A stretch of 64,000 bases of DNA, from positions 1-64,000 of the forward strand of contig CALHAH010000006.1 in assembly GCA_937934115.1 (NCBI GenBank). Reading direction: 5' to 3'. This document shows positions 17,515 through 26,072 of the stretch, piece after piece (position 1 is the first letter of the stretch; each line of letters starts with the position of its first letter). Source of the stretch: an uncultured Thermoanaerobaculum sp. (GTDB lineage Bacteria; Acidobacteriota; Thermoanaerobaculia; Thermoanaerobaculales; Thermoanaerobaculaceae). Under the pieces are notes generated by a model. That model saw nothing but the letters and a program-made list of their open reading frames with translations. It made no database searches and had not been told where the DNA came from. The position numbers were made by a program, and so were the translations under genes.

Positions 17515-18642
17515 GTGGGCGACGAAACGATCCTTTGGGTGGACGCAGCAACACAACTGCGGTACATATGCTCCGAGGCTCGCGCTGCTGGCGTGGTGGC
17601 GGTGGACAGCGAGGCCGATTCCTTTCATTCCTACTACCCCAAGGTTTGCTTGCTGCAGCTTTCCTTTTCTGGCCGCCACGCGGTGGTGGATACCTTAAAG
17701 CTTACGCCCTTGGAACTGGCACCGCTAGGCGAGCTCTTGGCCGACCCCAAAACTTTAAAGGTGTTGCACGGGGCTGACTACGACCTGAGGATGCTGCAGA
17801 AGGATTTTGGTTTTTTCGTGCGTTTCCTTGCGGATACGCAAGCGGCAGCCCAGGTCTTAGGTGAACCGCAAACGTCGTTGGCAACCCTCGTCAAAAAGGA
17901 ACTGGGCCTTGAACTGGATAAAACTCAGCAGCGAGCTGACTGGTCGGTACGTCCTTTATCCGCCGAAATGCTGCGTTATGCCGTGGACGATACCCGTTAC
18001 CTCGAAGCTCTGCTTGCCAAGCTCAAAGCCCGGCTTGCGGCATGCGGTCGCCTTGCTTGGTGGGAGGAGGAGTGCCAGGTGTTGGAGCAAGTGTCCTACC
18101 AGCCTCCGGAGCCGGACCCCTGGGCGTTTCTTCGCATCAAAGGAGCTAAGGGCCTAGCCGGCGAAGCCCTCGGGCGGTTAAAAGCCCTCTGGCTGTGGCG
18201 GGAAGGCGTGGCGCAAGCATTAGATGTGGCCCCGTTTCGCGTTTTGCCCTCGGAGTTGCTGCTGCGGTTAGCTTCGCATCCGCCCGCGGATTTTTCGGCA
18301 CTCGTGCACACTCCCGGCGTGTCGCCGCGGGTTGTTCGGCGCTGGGGTACCGCCATTCTTCAAGTACTGGCCAGCACACGAGAGGAAGTCAGCCCGCCTC
18401 CCAGCTTGCGTCCGCGTCCGGATGAAGCAAAGGAGCGCTTGGTGACGAAGTTGCGGGCTGTGCGCGACGAAGTAGCGCAAGCCTTGGCCATAGATCCGGG
18501 TTTTCTGGCACCGCGGGCTACCCTGGAAGCGGTCGCGGAGCGCCGCCCGCAAACGGACGAGGCTTGGTGGCAATGCCTGAAAAGGCGTTGGCGCGTTGCG
18601 GTTTTGCAAGAACCGCTGGGTAAGGTGCTGGCTGCACCCTAG
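17515..18642 (+). CDS. rnd: Ribonuclease D
   Basis: A 3'-5' exoribonuclease that trims tRNA and other structured RNA ends. The DEDDy catalytic residues are visible: Asp31 and Glu33 in AVDSEADSFHSYYPKVCLLQ, Asp90 in HGADYDLRML, and the YAVDDTRYL motif. Residues from about 205 on form an HRDC domain (LKALWLWREGVAQALDVAPFRVL) and a second HRDC-like helical segment. At 375 residues it is close to E. coli RNase D. The GTG start has no Shine-Dalgarno sequence. TACCAT lies 7 nt upstream, so a leaderless transcript is possible. Confidence 0.92.
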   Translation: MGDETILWVDAATQLRYICSEARAAGVVAVDSEADSFHSYYPKVCLLQLSFSGRHAVVDTLKLTPLELAPLGELLADPKTLKVLHGADYDLRMLQKDFGFFVRFLADTQAAAQVLGEPQTSLATLVKKELGLELDKTQQRADWSVRPLSAEMLRYAVDDTRYLEALLAKLKARLAACGRLAWWEEECQVLEQVSYQPPEPDPWAFLRIKGAKGLAGEALGRLKALWLWREGVAQALDVAPFRVLPSELLLRLASHPPADFSALVHTPGVSPRVVRRWGTAILQVLASTREEVSPPPSLRPRPDEAKERLVTKLRAVRDEVAQALAIDPGFLAPRATLEAVAERRPQTDEAWWQCLKRRWRVAVLQEPLGKVLAAP

Positions 18643-18650
18643 GCTGACCT

Positions 18651-19388
18651 GTGCCCCTTATCACCGAGGAAGCCATCGTTCTCGCCCGCTACCCTTTCAG
18701 GGAGAAGTCGGCAGTGGTGGTGTTTCTATGCCAAGAAAGGGGGGTGATCCGGGCTGTGGTTCGGCAATCGCGGGGCAAAGGCGGTGGCGCGGCTTTGGAA
18801 CCCTTGGCCCGGGTAAAGGTGACGCTTTTTTGCTCGCCGCGGCGGGAGCTGGCCATCGTCAACGAGGTGGTTTTGGAGCATTCGGTCTTGGACTTGGCAG
18901 CTCGTCCTCAAGCTTGGGTAGCAGCCTTGGTTGCTGCCGAGCTGGTGTTAGAGCTTTGCCCTCCAGGGACAAGCCAAGAAACGTTTTTCCGCCTGCTTCA
19001 AAAAACCGTGGTTTGGCTGGAAGCGGGGGTTGCCCCGCATTTGGCGGTTCCCTATGTGATGGCCTGGTCCTTAAAACTGGCCGGGGTGCTTCCCCAGCCC
19101 ACGGAGTGCGCGGTTTGTGGCCAATCGCTCCTCGACCTTGGGGCCTGGTGGGTGCAAGGCCTCGGTTTTTGTTGCCGGCAACACGGTACCGGTGGGGTTT
19201 CTTTGCGTCCCCACTCCTATCGTTTCCTCGTGGAAGCTCTCAGAAAGCCCCTCGATGCGCTTGCTTTTTCGCCGGGTCCCGAGCTTTTGTGCGTCCTGCA
19301 AAAGCTCGTGGAGCATTTTTTGGAAAAGCCCCTGCGTTCGCTGCACGTTTTTCGGCAGCTGATGACCCAAGAGGGCAGCAGCTGCTAG
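18651..19388 (+). CDS. recO: DNA repair protein RecO
   Basis: RecO anneals single strands and, with RecR, loads RecA at gaps. The 245-residue protein has the N-terminal OB-fold (EEAIVLARYPFREKSAVVVFLCQERGVIRAVV), the helical RecO_C domain, and a zinc-binding cluster (CAVCG with FCCRQH). It starts with GTG 8 nt after rnd and ends 21 nt before the AtuA-like gene, so these genes form one transcription unit. RecO is poorly conserved, but the length and zinc site agree. Confidence 0.87.
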   Translation: MPLITEEAIVLARYPFREKSAVVVFLCQERGVIRAVVRQSRGKGGGAALEPLARVKVTLFCSPRRELAIVNEVVLEHSVLDLAARPQAWVAALVAAELVLELCPPGTSQETFFRLLQKTVVWLEAGVAPHLAVPYVMAWSLKLAGVLPQPTECAVCGQSLLDLGAWWVQGLGFCCRQHGTGGVSLRPHSYRFLVEALRKPLDALAFSPGPELLCVLQKLVEHFLEKPLRSLHVFRQLMTQEGSSC

Positions 19389-19409
19389 ACTTGGTGCGCG
19401 GGGGCAAAA

Positions 19410-20783
19410 ATGGGTCGGGTTGTGCGCATCGGCAATGGACAAGGGTTTTGGGGCGATTCTCCGGATGCCGCCTACGAGCTTGTTACCCGAGGACCGGTGG
19501 ATTACATCGGTTTGGATTATCTGGCGGAGGTCACCCTCTCCATCATGATGCGACAAAAACTCAAGGACCCAGCGAAGGGTTACGCCACGGATTTTGTAAC
19601 ACTGCTTCGGCGCCTTTTGCCGGAGGTTATGGCTCGCAACGTCAAAATCGTGACCAACGCGGGAGGACTCAATCCCCGCGCCTGCCGGGAAGGCATCTTC
19701 CGGTTGGCGGAGGAGCTCCGTATTCGGGGCCTTAAGGTAGGTATTGTGGAAGGGGACGACCTGGTTCCACGGTTGGACGAGCTTTTTGCGGCGGGGATGC
19801 ACTTGCCACACATGGAAACCGGCGCACGCCTTTCCGATGTGGCCAGGGACCGCATTCTTTCGGCGAACGCCTACCTTGGGGCCATGCCGGTAGCTGAAGC
19901 CTTAAGGCAGGGGGCACACATAGTTCTGGCTGGGCGGATTACTGACACGGCCTTGGTTTTAGGCCCGCTGGTGGCGGAGTTTGGGTGGGGTGGTGAAGAC
20001 TGGGATCTCCTGGCTGCGGGTACGGTGGCCGGACACATCGTTGAGTGCGGCGCCCAGTGCACAGGCGGCAACTTTACGCGTTGGTGGGAGGTGCCGGACC
20101 TTTGGGATGTGGGCTATCCGGTCTTGGAATGCCATGAAGACGGAACCTTCGTGGTGACCAAACACCCGGGAAGCGGTGGGTGCGTCACGGAAGCGACGGT
20201 TTCAGAACAGTTGCTTTACGAAATGGGGGATCCCACCGACTACATTACTGCCGATTGTCGCGTGGATTTCACGTCTATCCGTTTAGAACAGGAGGGGGAG
20301 AACCGGGTTCGGGTTTCCGGGATTAAAGGCAGGCCGCCCACTGAGTTTTATAAGGTTTCTGCCTCCGTTCACAAGGGATTCAAGGCCGCAGGACAGCTGG
20401 TAATTTCGGGGCCACGGGCGGTGGAAAAAGCCAAGCTTTGCGCTGACCTTGTCTTTCGGCGTTTGGAGAAAGCAGGGGTAGCGTTTCCGCCTGAAGACCG
20501 AGTCGTGGAGCTCTTGGGTACCGGCGTTTGTCACCCCGGGGTTGCCCCTGCTCCCTCTGACGTGCCAGAGGTGGTCTTGCGAATCGCTGTGAAAAGCGAC
20601 GATTGGCACAAAGTGGAGCGCTTCGGCATGGAGCTGGCACCTCTTATCACCTCCGGTCCACCCGGCGTCACCGGCTTTTCCGGGGGGCGCCCCAAGCCCC
20701 AGGACATCGTTTCTTTTTGGCCGGCGCTCATCCCCAAAAACATGGTTGATCCTTTTGTGCGGGTGAGCGTGGAAGAGGTGTAG
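19410..20783 (+). CDS. AtuA-family (DUF1446) protein
   Basis: This 457-residue protein matches the acyclic terpene utilisation AtuA family throughout. Conserved stretches include RIGNGQGFWGDSPDAA, YIGLDYLAEVTLSIM, KIVTNAGGLNPRAC, NAYLGAMPVAEALRQGAHIVLAGRITDTAL and AGTVAGHIVECGAQCTGGNF. The biochemical function is not established; in Pseudomonas the atu locus supports citronellol breakdown. No atuC/atuF-type carboxylase subunits are nearby, so terpene degradation cannot be inferred here. It is cotranscribed with recO, and the C-terminal GVTGFSGGRPKPQ tract suggests a complete protein. Confidence 0.87.
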   Translation: MGRVVRIGNGQGFWGDSPDAAYELVTRGPVDYIGLDYLAEVTLSIMMRQKLKDPAKGYATDFVTLLRRLLPEVMARNVKIVTNAGGLNPRACREGIFRLAEELRIRGLKVGIVEGDDLVPRLDELFAAGMHLPHMETGARLSDVARDRILSANAYLGAMPVAEALRQGAHIVLAGRITDTALVLGPLVAEFGWGGEDWDLLAAGTVAGHIVECGAQCTGGNFTRWWEVPDLWDVGYPVLECHEDGTFVVTKHPGSGGCVTEATVSEQLLYEMGDPTDYITADCRVDFTSIRLEQEGENRVRVSGIKGRPPTEFYKVSASVHKGFKAAGQLVISGPRAVEKAKLCADLVFRRLEKAGVAFPPEDRVVELLGTGVCHPGVAPAPSDVPEVVLRIAVKSDDWHKVERFGMELAPLITSGPPGVTGFSGGRPKPQDIVSFWPALIPKNMVDPFVRVSVEEV

Positions 20784-20836
20784 CTGCCGCGGCCGCCACA
20801 CAAACTCGCGAAAATTCCCAGTGTAGGCCTTAAAGC

Positions 20837-20851
20837 ATCGCTTTCGGCGAT
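20837..20851. terminator. Hairpin between convergent genes
   Basis: ATCGC-TTTCG-GCGAT forms a short stem in the 81-nt gap between the converging AtuA-like and SDR genes. Short T-rich flanks occur on both strands (GCTTTAAGG on the minus strand). It may act as a weak bidirectional terminator. Confidence 0.35.
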
Positions 20852-20864
20852 TTGCGTACGCCCG

Positions 20865-21626
20865 TCAGCGCAAGCAGGTTTGGGAGCGGCCGCCGTCCAC
20901 CGGCAGGGAAACACCGGTGATCCATCCCGCCTTCTCGGAAGCGAGAAAAGCAATGGCTTCTGCCACCTCCTCGGCCTTGCCCACTCTCCCCAATGGGTGG
21001 GTAGCGAGGGAGTGTTGGAGGAACGCCTGGTAGGCGGCTTCGTCCATGCCGCCCCGCCGGTGAAGCTCGGTGACCACCACTCCGGGGTTTACCGCATTGA
21101 CGCGAATACCCTGTGGTCCCAGCTCCAACGCCAAGCAGTGGGTGAGTTGGTCGACAGCGGCCTTGGAAACCGCGTACGGGGCTATGCCTGGGAAGGCGCG
21201 AATTCCCGCCACCGAAGAGACGTTCACCACCGAGCCACGGGTTTCCTTGAGGTAGGGGATAGCCTGGCGCGTGAGATCCACGACGCTTAAAAGGTTGATT
21301 TCCAGCATTTGATCCCAAATGGCAAGCTCCGTTTGCGCAAAGGCCCCGGAACCAATGATGCCGGCGTTGTTAACCAAAACGTCCACGTGCCCAAAAACCT
21401 CAACCACCGAGTCTACAAGGCCCGCGCGCGCATCCCTGTTTTGCAAGTCGCATACAAAAACCTCAGCTTTGGGCAGCAGGGCTTTTACCTCGTCCAACCG
21501 CTGGCGGTTGCGCCCTACCAACGCCACCGCAGCGAAAGCTTTTCCAAACCGCAGCGCCGTGGCGCGCCCGATACCGCTAGAAGCCCCCGTGACCAGGACT
21601 ACTTTTTCCGCAAACTCTTGCTCCAT
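20865..21626 (-). CDS. Short-chain dehydrogenase/reductase
   Basis: A classical SDR of 253 residues that oxidises or reduces an alcohol or ketone with NAD(P). The cofactor motif TGASSGIG (residues 13-20), the NNAG motif (86-89) and the catalytic Ser138-Tyr151-Lys155 triad are all present. PVDGG near the C-terminus is typical of FabG-like members. The substrate is unknown. GGAGG lies a few nucleotides before the ATG. It is followed in the same direction, and likely preceded in one operon, by kdsC only 10 nt away. Confidence 0.9.
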   Translation of the reverse strand: MEQEFAEKVVLVTGASSGIGRATALRFGKAFAAVALVGRNRQRLDEVKALLPKAEVFVCDLQNRDARAGLVDSVVEVFGHVDVLVNNAGIIGSGAFAQTELAIWDQMLEINLLSVVDLTRQAIPYLKETRGSVVNVSSVAGIRAFPGIAPYAVSKAAVDQLTHCLALELGPQGIRVNAVNPGVVVTELHRRGGMDEAAYQAFLQHSLATHPLGRVGKAEEVAEAIAFLASEKAGWITGVSLPVDGGRSQTCLR

Positions 21627-21636
21627 GGTTCCTCCT

Positions 21637-22182
21637 TTAAGCTTTTCTCTCCCAGCTTTGGAGCACCTCCTCCCAAACCCCTTGCGCTTTTAGCAGGAAA
21701 ATCACGGCCTCGCGCACTGCCCCCTGCCCCCCGGGTGCGGAGACCACCACGTGGGCCCGGGCCCGCACCTCTTCCGCGGCGTCGGCGGGAACCAAAGTGA
21801 GCCCTGCTAAGGAGAAAACGGGTAAGTCCGGGATATCGTCGCCCATGTAGGCCACGTGCTCGCAGGCCAGCCCCAGCCTCTGGCAAAGGCGGGCAAAATC
21901 AGCAGCCTTGTCCCGGCTTTCCTCCACCACGAGGTTGGAGTCCACACCTAGGTCTGCCAGGCGGCGGCGCAGTACCGCCCCGCCCCGACCGGAAAGAACC
22001 CCCACCCGAATTCCCACGTTCTGAGCCAGTTTTAATGCAAAACCATCGCGGGAAAAAAACACCTTGATGCTTTCGCCTTGACGGGTGTAGTAAAGCTTGC
22101 CATCGGTAAGAACCCCGTCAACGTCCAAAATCAAAGCTCGAATCTTTCGCGCCCGCGCCAAGAGGAGAGCCTCACCCTCCAC
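21637..22182 (-). CDS. kdsC: 3-deoxy-D-manno-octulosonate 8-phosphate phosphatase
   Basis: This HAD phosphatase removes phosphate from KDO-8-phosphate in LPS inner-core synthesis. The nucleophile motif LILDVDGVLTDG carries Asp20 and Asp22. The motif-II Ser is in VLSGRGGAVL, the Lys in ESRDKAADF, and motif III is MGDDIPDLPVF; GGQGAVREAVIFLL is typical of KdsC. At about 181 residues it is capless, as expected. I favour the GTG at 22182 with GGGGG upstream; a GTG at 22218 is also possible. It supports a KDO-containing LPS, in line with the Lpt genes further right. Confidence 0.88.
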   Translation of the reverse strand: MEGEALLLARARKIRALILDVDGVLTDGKLYYTRQGESIKVFFSRDGFALKLAQNVGIRVGVLSGRGGAVLRRRLADLGVDSNLVVEESRDKAADFARLCQRLGLACEHVAYMGDDIPDLPVFSLAGLTLVPADAAEEVRARAHVVVSAPGGQGAVREAVIFLLKAQGVWEEVLQSWERKA

Positions 22183-22235
22183 GTCACCCCCAAACGCCCC
22201 TATCCTAACGCAACACACCTCCGCCGCGCCTTAAT

Positions 22236-22253
22236 AAAGCGGGGCGACGCTTT
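22236..22253 (+). terminator. Hairpin with short T-tract
   Basis: AAAGCG-GGGCGA-CGCTTT followed by two more Ts lies in the divergent region between kdsC and the ABC ATPase gene. No plus-strand gene ends here, so it may be an attenuator or a relic rather than a functional terminator. Confidence 0.3.
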
Positions 22254-22305
22254 TTGTGTTTGGCATTTTGTGCCTTACCCAGTGGTTTTGGGGGACGAAG
22301 CGTTT

Positions 22306-22335
22306 TTGTGAGCGAAGGGTTTCGGCGTTTACAAT
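22306..22335 (+). promoter_or_regulatory. Putative promoter of the ABC ATPase operon
   Basis: TTGTGA at 22306 and TACAAT at 22330-22335 are separated by 18 nt. Transcription would begin about 1 nt before the ATG at 22344, and there is no Shine-Dalgarno sequence there, which suggests a leaderless message. Confidence 0.4.
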
Positions 22336-22343
22336 GGCGTGCC

Positions 22344-23393
22344 ATGCCGTGGTTAGAGGTTCACCAGCTGGTCGTGGCTTTCCCTACTTCTGCGGGTTGG
22401 CAGAAGGTGGTGGATGGTGTTTCCTTTTCCGTGGAAAGGGAAGAAACGTTGGGGTTGGCTGGAGAATCGGGGAGCGGCAAAACGCTTTCCCTCATGGCTC
22501 TTGGAGCTCTCATCCCGCCTGCGGGCAGGGTGTTGGGCGGCCAAGTGAAGGTGGATGGTGTGGACGTTTTGGCGGCGGGAGAAGCGGAGCTGCGGAGGAT
22601 ACGAGGCGGGGTTTTGGGCTTCGTATTCCAGCACCCGGCTTTGGCCTTCAACCCGGTGCTGTCGCTGGGGCGGCAAGTGACGGAAGCTGCGGTCTTGCAC
22701 GGGGTTTCGGCTGACGATGCCAAGGTGCAAGCGTTGGAGCTCCTAACGCTTGTGGGGCTAGTTCCTCCGCTGGAGTTTTTTCGGGCGTATCCCCATGAGC
22801 TCTCCGGAGGGCAGATCCAGCGGGCAGCGTTAGCAGCAGCACTTTCGGGAAAACCTCAGGGTCTGGTGCTGGACGAGCCCACTTCGGCCCTCGACCCTTT
22901 GGCGCAAGCGTCCTTTGTGCACTTGCTGGCGGAGTTAGCCCACCGTTTTCACCTGGCGCTGCTCCTGGCAAGCCACGACCTTCCCCTAATTGCGGGGTTG
23001 TGCAAGAAGCTTGTGGTGCTAGCGGCGGGAGAAACCGTAGAAGAAGGTTTGACCCCACAGGTGCTGCAGGAGCCTTTGCACCCCGCCACCGTGTTCTTAA
23101 CTGGCGGCACGGGTGGCAAGGCGGACCTGCTTCCGGGAAGGGTGCAGCCGGCATGGCGAAGCAGTAACAATGCTGCTTTTCAGGGGGAAGCACCACCCCC
23201 AGCCCAGGCAAACGCCGGCAAGGAGGGTTCCCTGAAAGCGCCCGGCATACCTGTGGCAATGGGCTGTCGCTTTGCGCCGCGCTGTCCCTGGGTCTTTGCC
23301 CGCTGTCTGCAAGCGCGGCCAGCTTTGGCACCCGTAGGGGATGGCCGTCGGGTGCGTTGCTTCCTTCACCATGGGGAAAGCAACGATGGGTGA
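22344..23393 (+). CDS. Oligopeptide-type ABC transporter ATPase (DppD/OppD-like)
   Basis: An ATPase of about 349 residues from the peptide/nickel ABC importer family. Walker A is GESGSGKT, the signature LSGGQIQRA, Walker B GLVLDEPTSALDP, and the switch His is in LASHDLPL. The C-terminal oligo_HPY region with a cysteine pattern (GCRFAPRCPWVFARC) is typical of OppD/DppD. I use the ATG at 22344 because earlier codons lack family sequence. It overlaps the second ATPase gene by 8 nt. No permease or binding-protein gene lies beside the pair, so the partners must be elsewhere or lost. Confidence 0.85.
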   Translation: MPWLEVHQLVVAFPTSAGWQKVVDGVSFSVEREETLGLAGESGSGKTLSLMALGALIPPAGRVLGGQVKVDGVDVLAAGEAELRRIRGGVLGFVFQHPALAFNPVLSLGRQVTEAAVLHGVSADDAKVQALELLTLVGLVPPLEFFRAYPHELSGGQIQRAALAAALSGKPQGLVLDEPTSALDPLAQASFVHLLAELAHRFHLALLLASHDLPLIAGLCKKLVVLAAGETVEEGLTPQVLQEPLHPATVFLTGGTGGKADLLPGRVQPAWRSSNNAAFQGEAPPPAQANAGKEGSLKAPGIPVAMGCRFAPRCPWVFARCLQARPALAPVGDGRRVRCFLHHGESNDG

Positions 23394-24375
23394 GGTACTT
23401 TTGAAAGGCACACATCTGCACCTGGCCTTTGCGCCACGCGGGGGTAGGGTATCCCGGAAAGCGCCAGGGGAGGGGGGGGTGGTGGCGCTGTGCGACGTTT
23501 CCCTGGAGGTGGCGGCAGGGGAGGTGCTGGGGGTGGTGGGCGCATCGGGCGCAGGGAAAAGCTCGCTCATCAAGGTGCTGGCGTGCCTGCAAAGGGCCAG
23601 TGCCGGTGAGGTTTATTGGCAAGGCGTGCGGGTGGATCACCTCTCCGAGGGCCAGCTTCGTCCGTGGCGCCACCTGGTGCAGGTGGTGTTTCAGGAGCCG
23701 GGGAGCTCCTTCAACCCTCGGCACACGGTGGGTTTTGCGTTGCGCGAGGCCTTTTCCGTGCAGAAAAAGCGCCTCGGCGGAGGCGAGGTTTTGGAAAACG
23801 AAAGGCTCCGCACGCTTTTCTCTTTGGTTGGCCTTCCGTTTTCCCAGGAGTTCCTTTCCCGGAGGATATGCGAGTTCTCCGGCGGTCAGCGGCAGCGGTT
23901 GAGCTTGGCTCGGGCTTTGGCGGTGCAACCTAAAGTGTTGCTTTTGGACGAACCGGTGGCATCCTTGGACGTGCCCGTTCGCCGGCGTTTTTTGCAGTGC
24001 CTCAACGAACTCGTGTCCACTACTGGCTTGGGTGTGCTCGTGGTTACCCACGACCTGAGCATCTTGGACAACGTGGCGCACCGAGTTTTGGTGCTCTTGG
24101 CAGGGCGAGTGGTGGAGGAGGGTCCCTGGTCGCAGGTGAGACGCTTCCCCCTTCACCCGTACACCAGCGCTTTGCTGGATGCTTCGCGAGACGTCCTTCG
24201 GTGGCAGCGTTTTTTTCTGCCGGCGCCTTCGGGTTGTGCTTTTCGCTTGGCCTGTCCGTGGGTGTCACCGGCTTGCCTTTCAGACCCACAACTGCAATCT
24301 ATACAACAGCAGCGGGTTGCCTGTTTTCACCCGCTGGTCGGAAACATTTCCCGTGAAAAACTCGTACAACCGTGA
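23386..24375 (+). CDS. Oligopeptide-type ABC transporter ATPase (DppF/OppF-like)
   Basis: The second nucleotide-binding subunit, about 329 residues. Walker A GASGAGKS, signature FSGGQRQRLSLARAL, Walker B VLLLDEPVASLDV and switch VVTHDLSIL are all intact. The C-terminal tail keeps a shortened oligo_HPY-like cysteine pattern (CAFRLACPWVSPAC). It overlaps the upstream ATPase gene and ends 16 nt before the TolC-like gene, so the whole block through the MacB-type permease could be one transcript. ATG 23371 is an alternative start. Confidence 0.83.
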   Translation: MGEVLLKGTHLHLAFAPRGGRVSRKAPGEGGVVALCDVSLEVAAGEVLGVVGASGAGKSSLIKVLACLQRASAGEVYWQGVRVDHLSEGQLRPWRHLVQVVFQEPGSSFNPRHTVGFALREAFSVQKKRLGGGEVLENERLRTLFSLVGLPFSQEFLSRRICEFSGGQRQRLSLARALAVQPKVLLLDEPVASLDVPVRRRFLQCLNELVSTTGLGVLVVTHDLSILDNVAHRVLVLLAGRVVEEGPWSQVRRFPLHPYTSALLDASRDVLRWQRFFLPAPSGCAFRLACPWVSPACLSDPQLQSIQQQRVACFHPLVGNISREKLVQP

Positions 24376-24391
24376 CGTAAGGGAGGTGGCC

Positions 24392-26068
24392 GTGGTTTGG
24401 AACCGATTTTATGCGGCTTTTTTCGTGGTAGCGCTGGTCAATGGGTTGCCTTGCTGGGCCCAGCAACGGCCCGTGGAAACAACGTCCGGCACCCAAGTGC
24501 GGGGACAGCGCCTGGCCGTTGAGCGCCAGCTCACTTTGAGCTTGCGGCAAGCCACAGAGATGGCGCTGCAGCACAACATCAACTTGGAAATCTCTCGCCT
24601 CTCGCTGGCCTCTGCCTCCCAGGGCGTCCTGGCGGCCAGCGGGGTGTTTGACCCCTTTGTGAAGGTGGACTTTTCGGAAAGCTCCTCAGAAAGCCCGGCC
24701 ACCAACCAACTGGTGGGTGCCCAGGTCAACAAGCAGGACCGCCGCACCTTCAATCTCAGCTTCGGCACGCTCCTGCCCACCGGTGGGCAGGCGGCTGTGG
24801 GCTGGACCAACACCCGCAACAAAACCAATTCCACGTTTTTCTTCCTCAACCCGTCCTACAACTCGGGGTTGACCTTTTCGCTGAGTCAGCCGCTTTTGCG
24901 CTCGTTTGGTACCGATGTGAACCGTTCGCGCATTGAAATTGCGCGCAAAAACCGGCATTTGAGCTTGCTGGATTTTGAAAGGCTGGTCATCACCACCCTG
25001 CAACAGGTGGAAAGCGCGTACTGGAACTTGGTGTACGCCCGGGAAAACCTCAAAGTGAAGCAACAGTCTTTGAAGTTAGCCCAGGACCTTTTGGAGCAAA
25101 CGCGGATTCGCGTACGGGTGGGCACTTCGGCTCCCATTGACATCGTGCAATCGGAAGCTACGGTGGCAGCCCGGGAGCAGGACATCATCATTGCGGAAAA
25201 CGCAGTGCAGGCAGCGGCCGACAACCTTAAGATCCTTCTGGGGTTCGAAGACCCGCAGGACTTTTTGGCCGAAATCGTGCCTACCGACAGCCTGCAAGCC
25301 CTCATTGAAACGGTGGACTTTGAAAAGGCCGTGCAGACAGCTCTCGAGCGACGGCCCGAGCTCAAGAGCAAGCACGTGCAAAGGGAGATTGTGGAGCAAA
25401 ACCTGCTCTTGGCGCGCAGCGCTTTGCTCCCGCAGCTGGATTGGGGGGTGAACTACGGGTTTGTGGGGGTAGGGGGCACCTTTACCCAAAGGGATCCACG
25501 AACGGGGCAAGTTATTGCAGTGACCCCAGGAAACTGGGACGATGCCTTAAGGCAAATCCGCGACCGTGACTACGCCCAGTGGTCAACCACTTTGAGCTTC
25601 AGTTACTCCTTGGGTAACCACCAGGCCAAAGCACAGCTGGCCCAGCGTCGGTTTGAGTATGCTGCCGCCCAGCAAGCCCTCGCGGCGCAGCGACAGGCGG
25701 TGATCGCCGAGGTTCGTGCAGCGGTTCGTAACCTGGAGGCCTCCGCCAAGGCCATTGCCGCAGCCGTAAAAGCCCGGGAGCTCGCTGAACGCAACCTGGA
25801 AGCCGAGCTCAAGAAGTTCGAAAACGGCATGTCCACCAACTACCAGGTGCTTAAGATCCAAGAGGACCTGGCAGCCGCGCAAGCGGCCGAGCTCCAGGCA
25901 CGGGTGAGCTACCGGCAATCCATGGTGGCCTACCAGGTGGCGGTGGGCACGCTTTTGGATACCATGGGCATCCAGCTTGCAGACACGGTGCCTGAGCCCG
26001 AGGTTCACACCTACTGGAAGGATGTGCCGTTCCTCAAGCTGTCACACTGGAGCCCTGAAAAGGAGTAG
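24392..26068 (+). CDS. TolC-family outer-membrane efflux protein
   Basis: A trimeric outer-membrane channel protein for tripartite export. The product is about 558 residues with an N-terminal signal peptide (FYAAFFVVALVNGLPCWA). It has two long OEP repeats rich in coiled-coil helices (VITTLQQVESAYWNLVYARENLKVKQQSLKLAQDLLEQTRIRV and a matching C-terminal half). The GTG at 24392 sits 5 nt after GGGAGG; earlier codons in the ORF track run back into the ATPase gene. It begins the efflux operon with the Yip1-like protein, MacA-like adaptor and MacB-like ATPase and permease downstream. Confidence 0.88.
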   Translation: MVWNRFYAAFFVVALVNGLPCWAQQRPVETTSGTQVRGQRLAVERQLTLSLRQATEMALQHNINLEISRLSLASASQGVLAASGVFDPFVKVDFSESSSESPATNQLVGAQVNKQDRRTFNLSFGTLLPTGGQAAVGWTNTRNKTNSTFFFLNPSYNSGLTFSLSQPLLRSFGTDVNRSRIEIARKNRHLSLLDFERLVITTLQQVESAYWNLVYARENLKVKQQSLKLAQDLLEQTRIRVRVGTSAPIDIVQSEATVAAREQDIIIAENAVQAAADNLKILLGFEDPQDFLAEIVPTDSLQALIETVDFEKAVQTALERRPELKSKHVQREIVEQNLLLARSALLPQLDWGVNYGFVGVGGTFTQRDPRTGQVIAVTPGNWDDALRQIRDRDYAQWSTTLSFSYSLGNHQAKAQLAQRRFEYAAAQQALAAQRQAVIAEVRAAVRNLEASAKAIAAAVKARELAERNLEAELKKFENGMSTNYQVLKIQEDLAAAQAAELQARVSYRQSMVAYQVAVGTLLDTMGIQLADTVPEPEVHTYWKDVPFLKLSHWSPEKE

Positions 26069-26072
26069 GGTA

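Noticed and set aside
22648-24156. 502-codon minus-strand ORF
   Set aside because: It is antisense to the two ABC ATPase genes, which show complete family motifs. The antisense product is Pro/Arg/His-rich with no domain, as expected for a GC-rich shadow frame.
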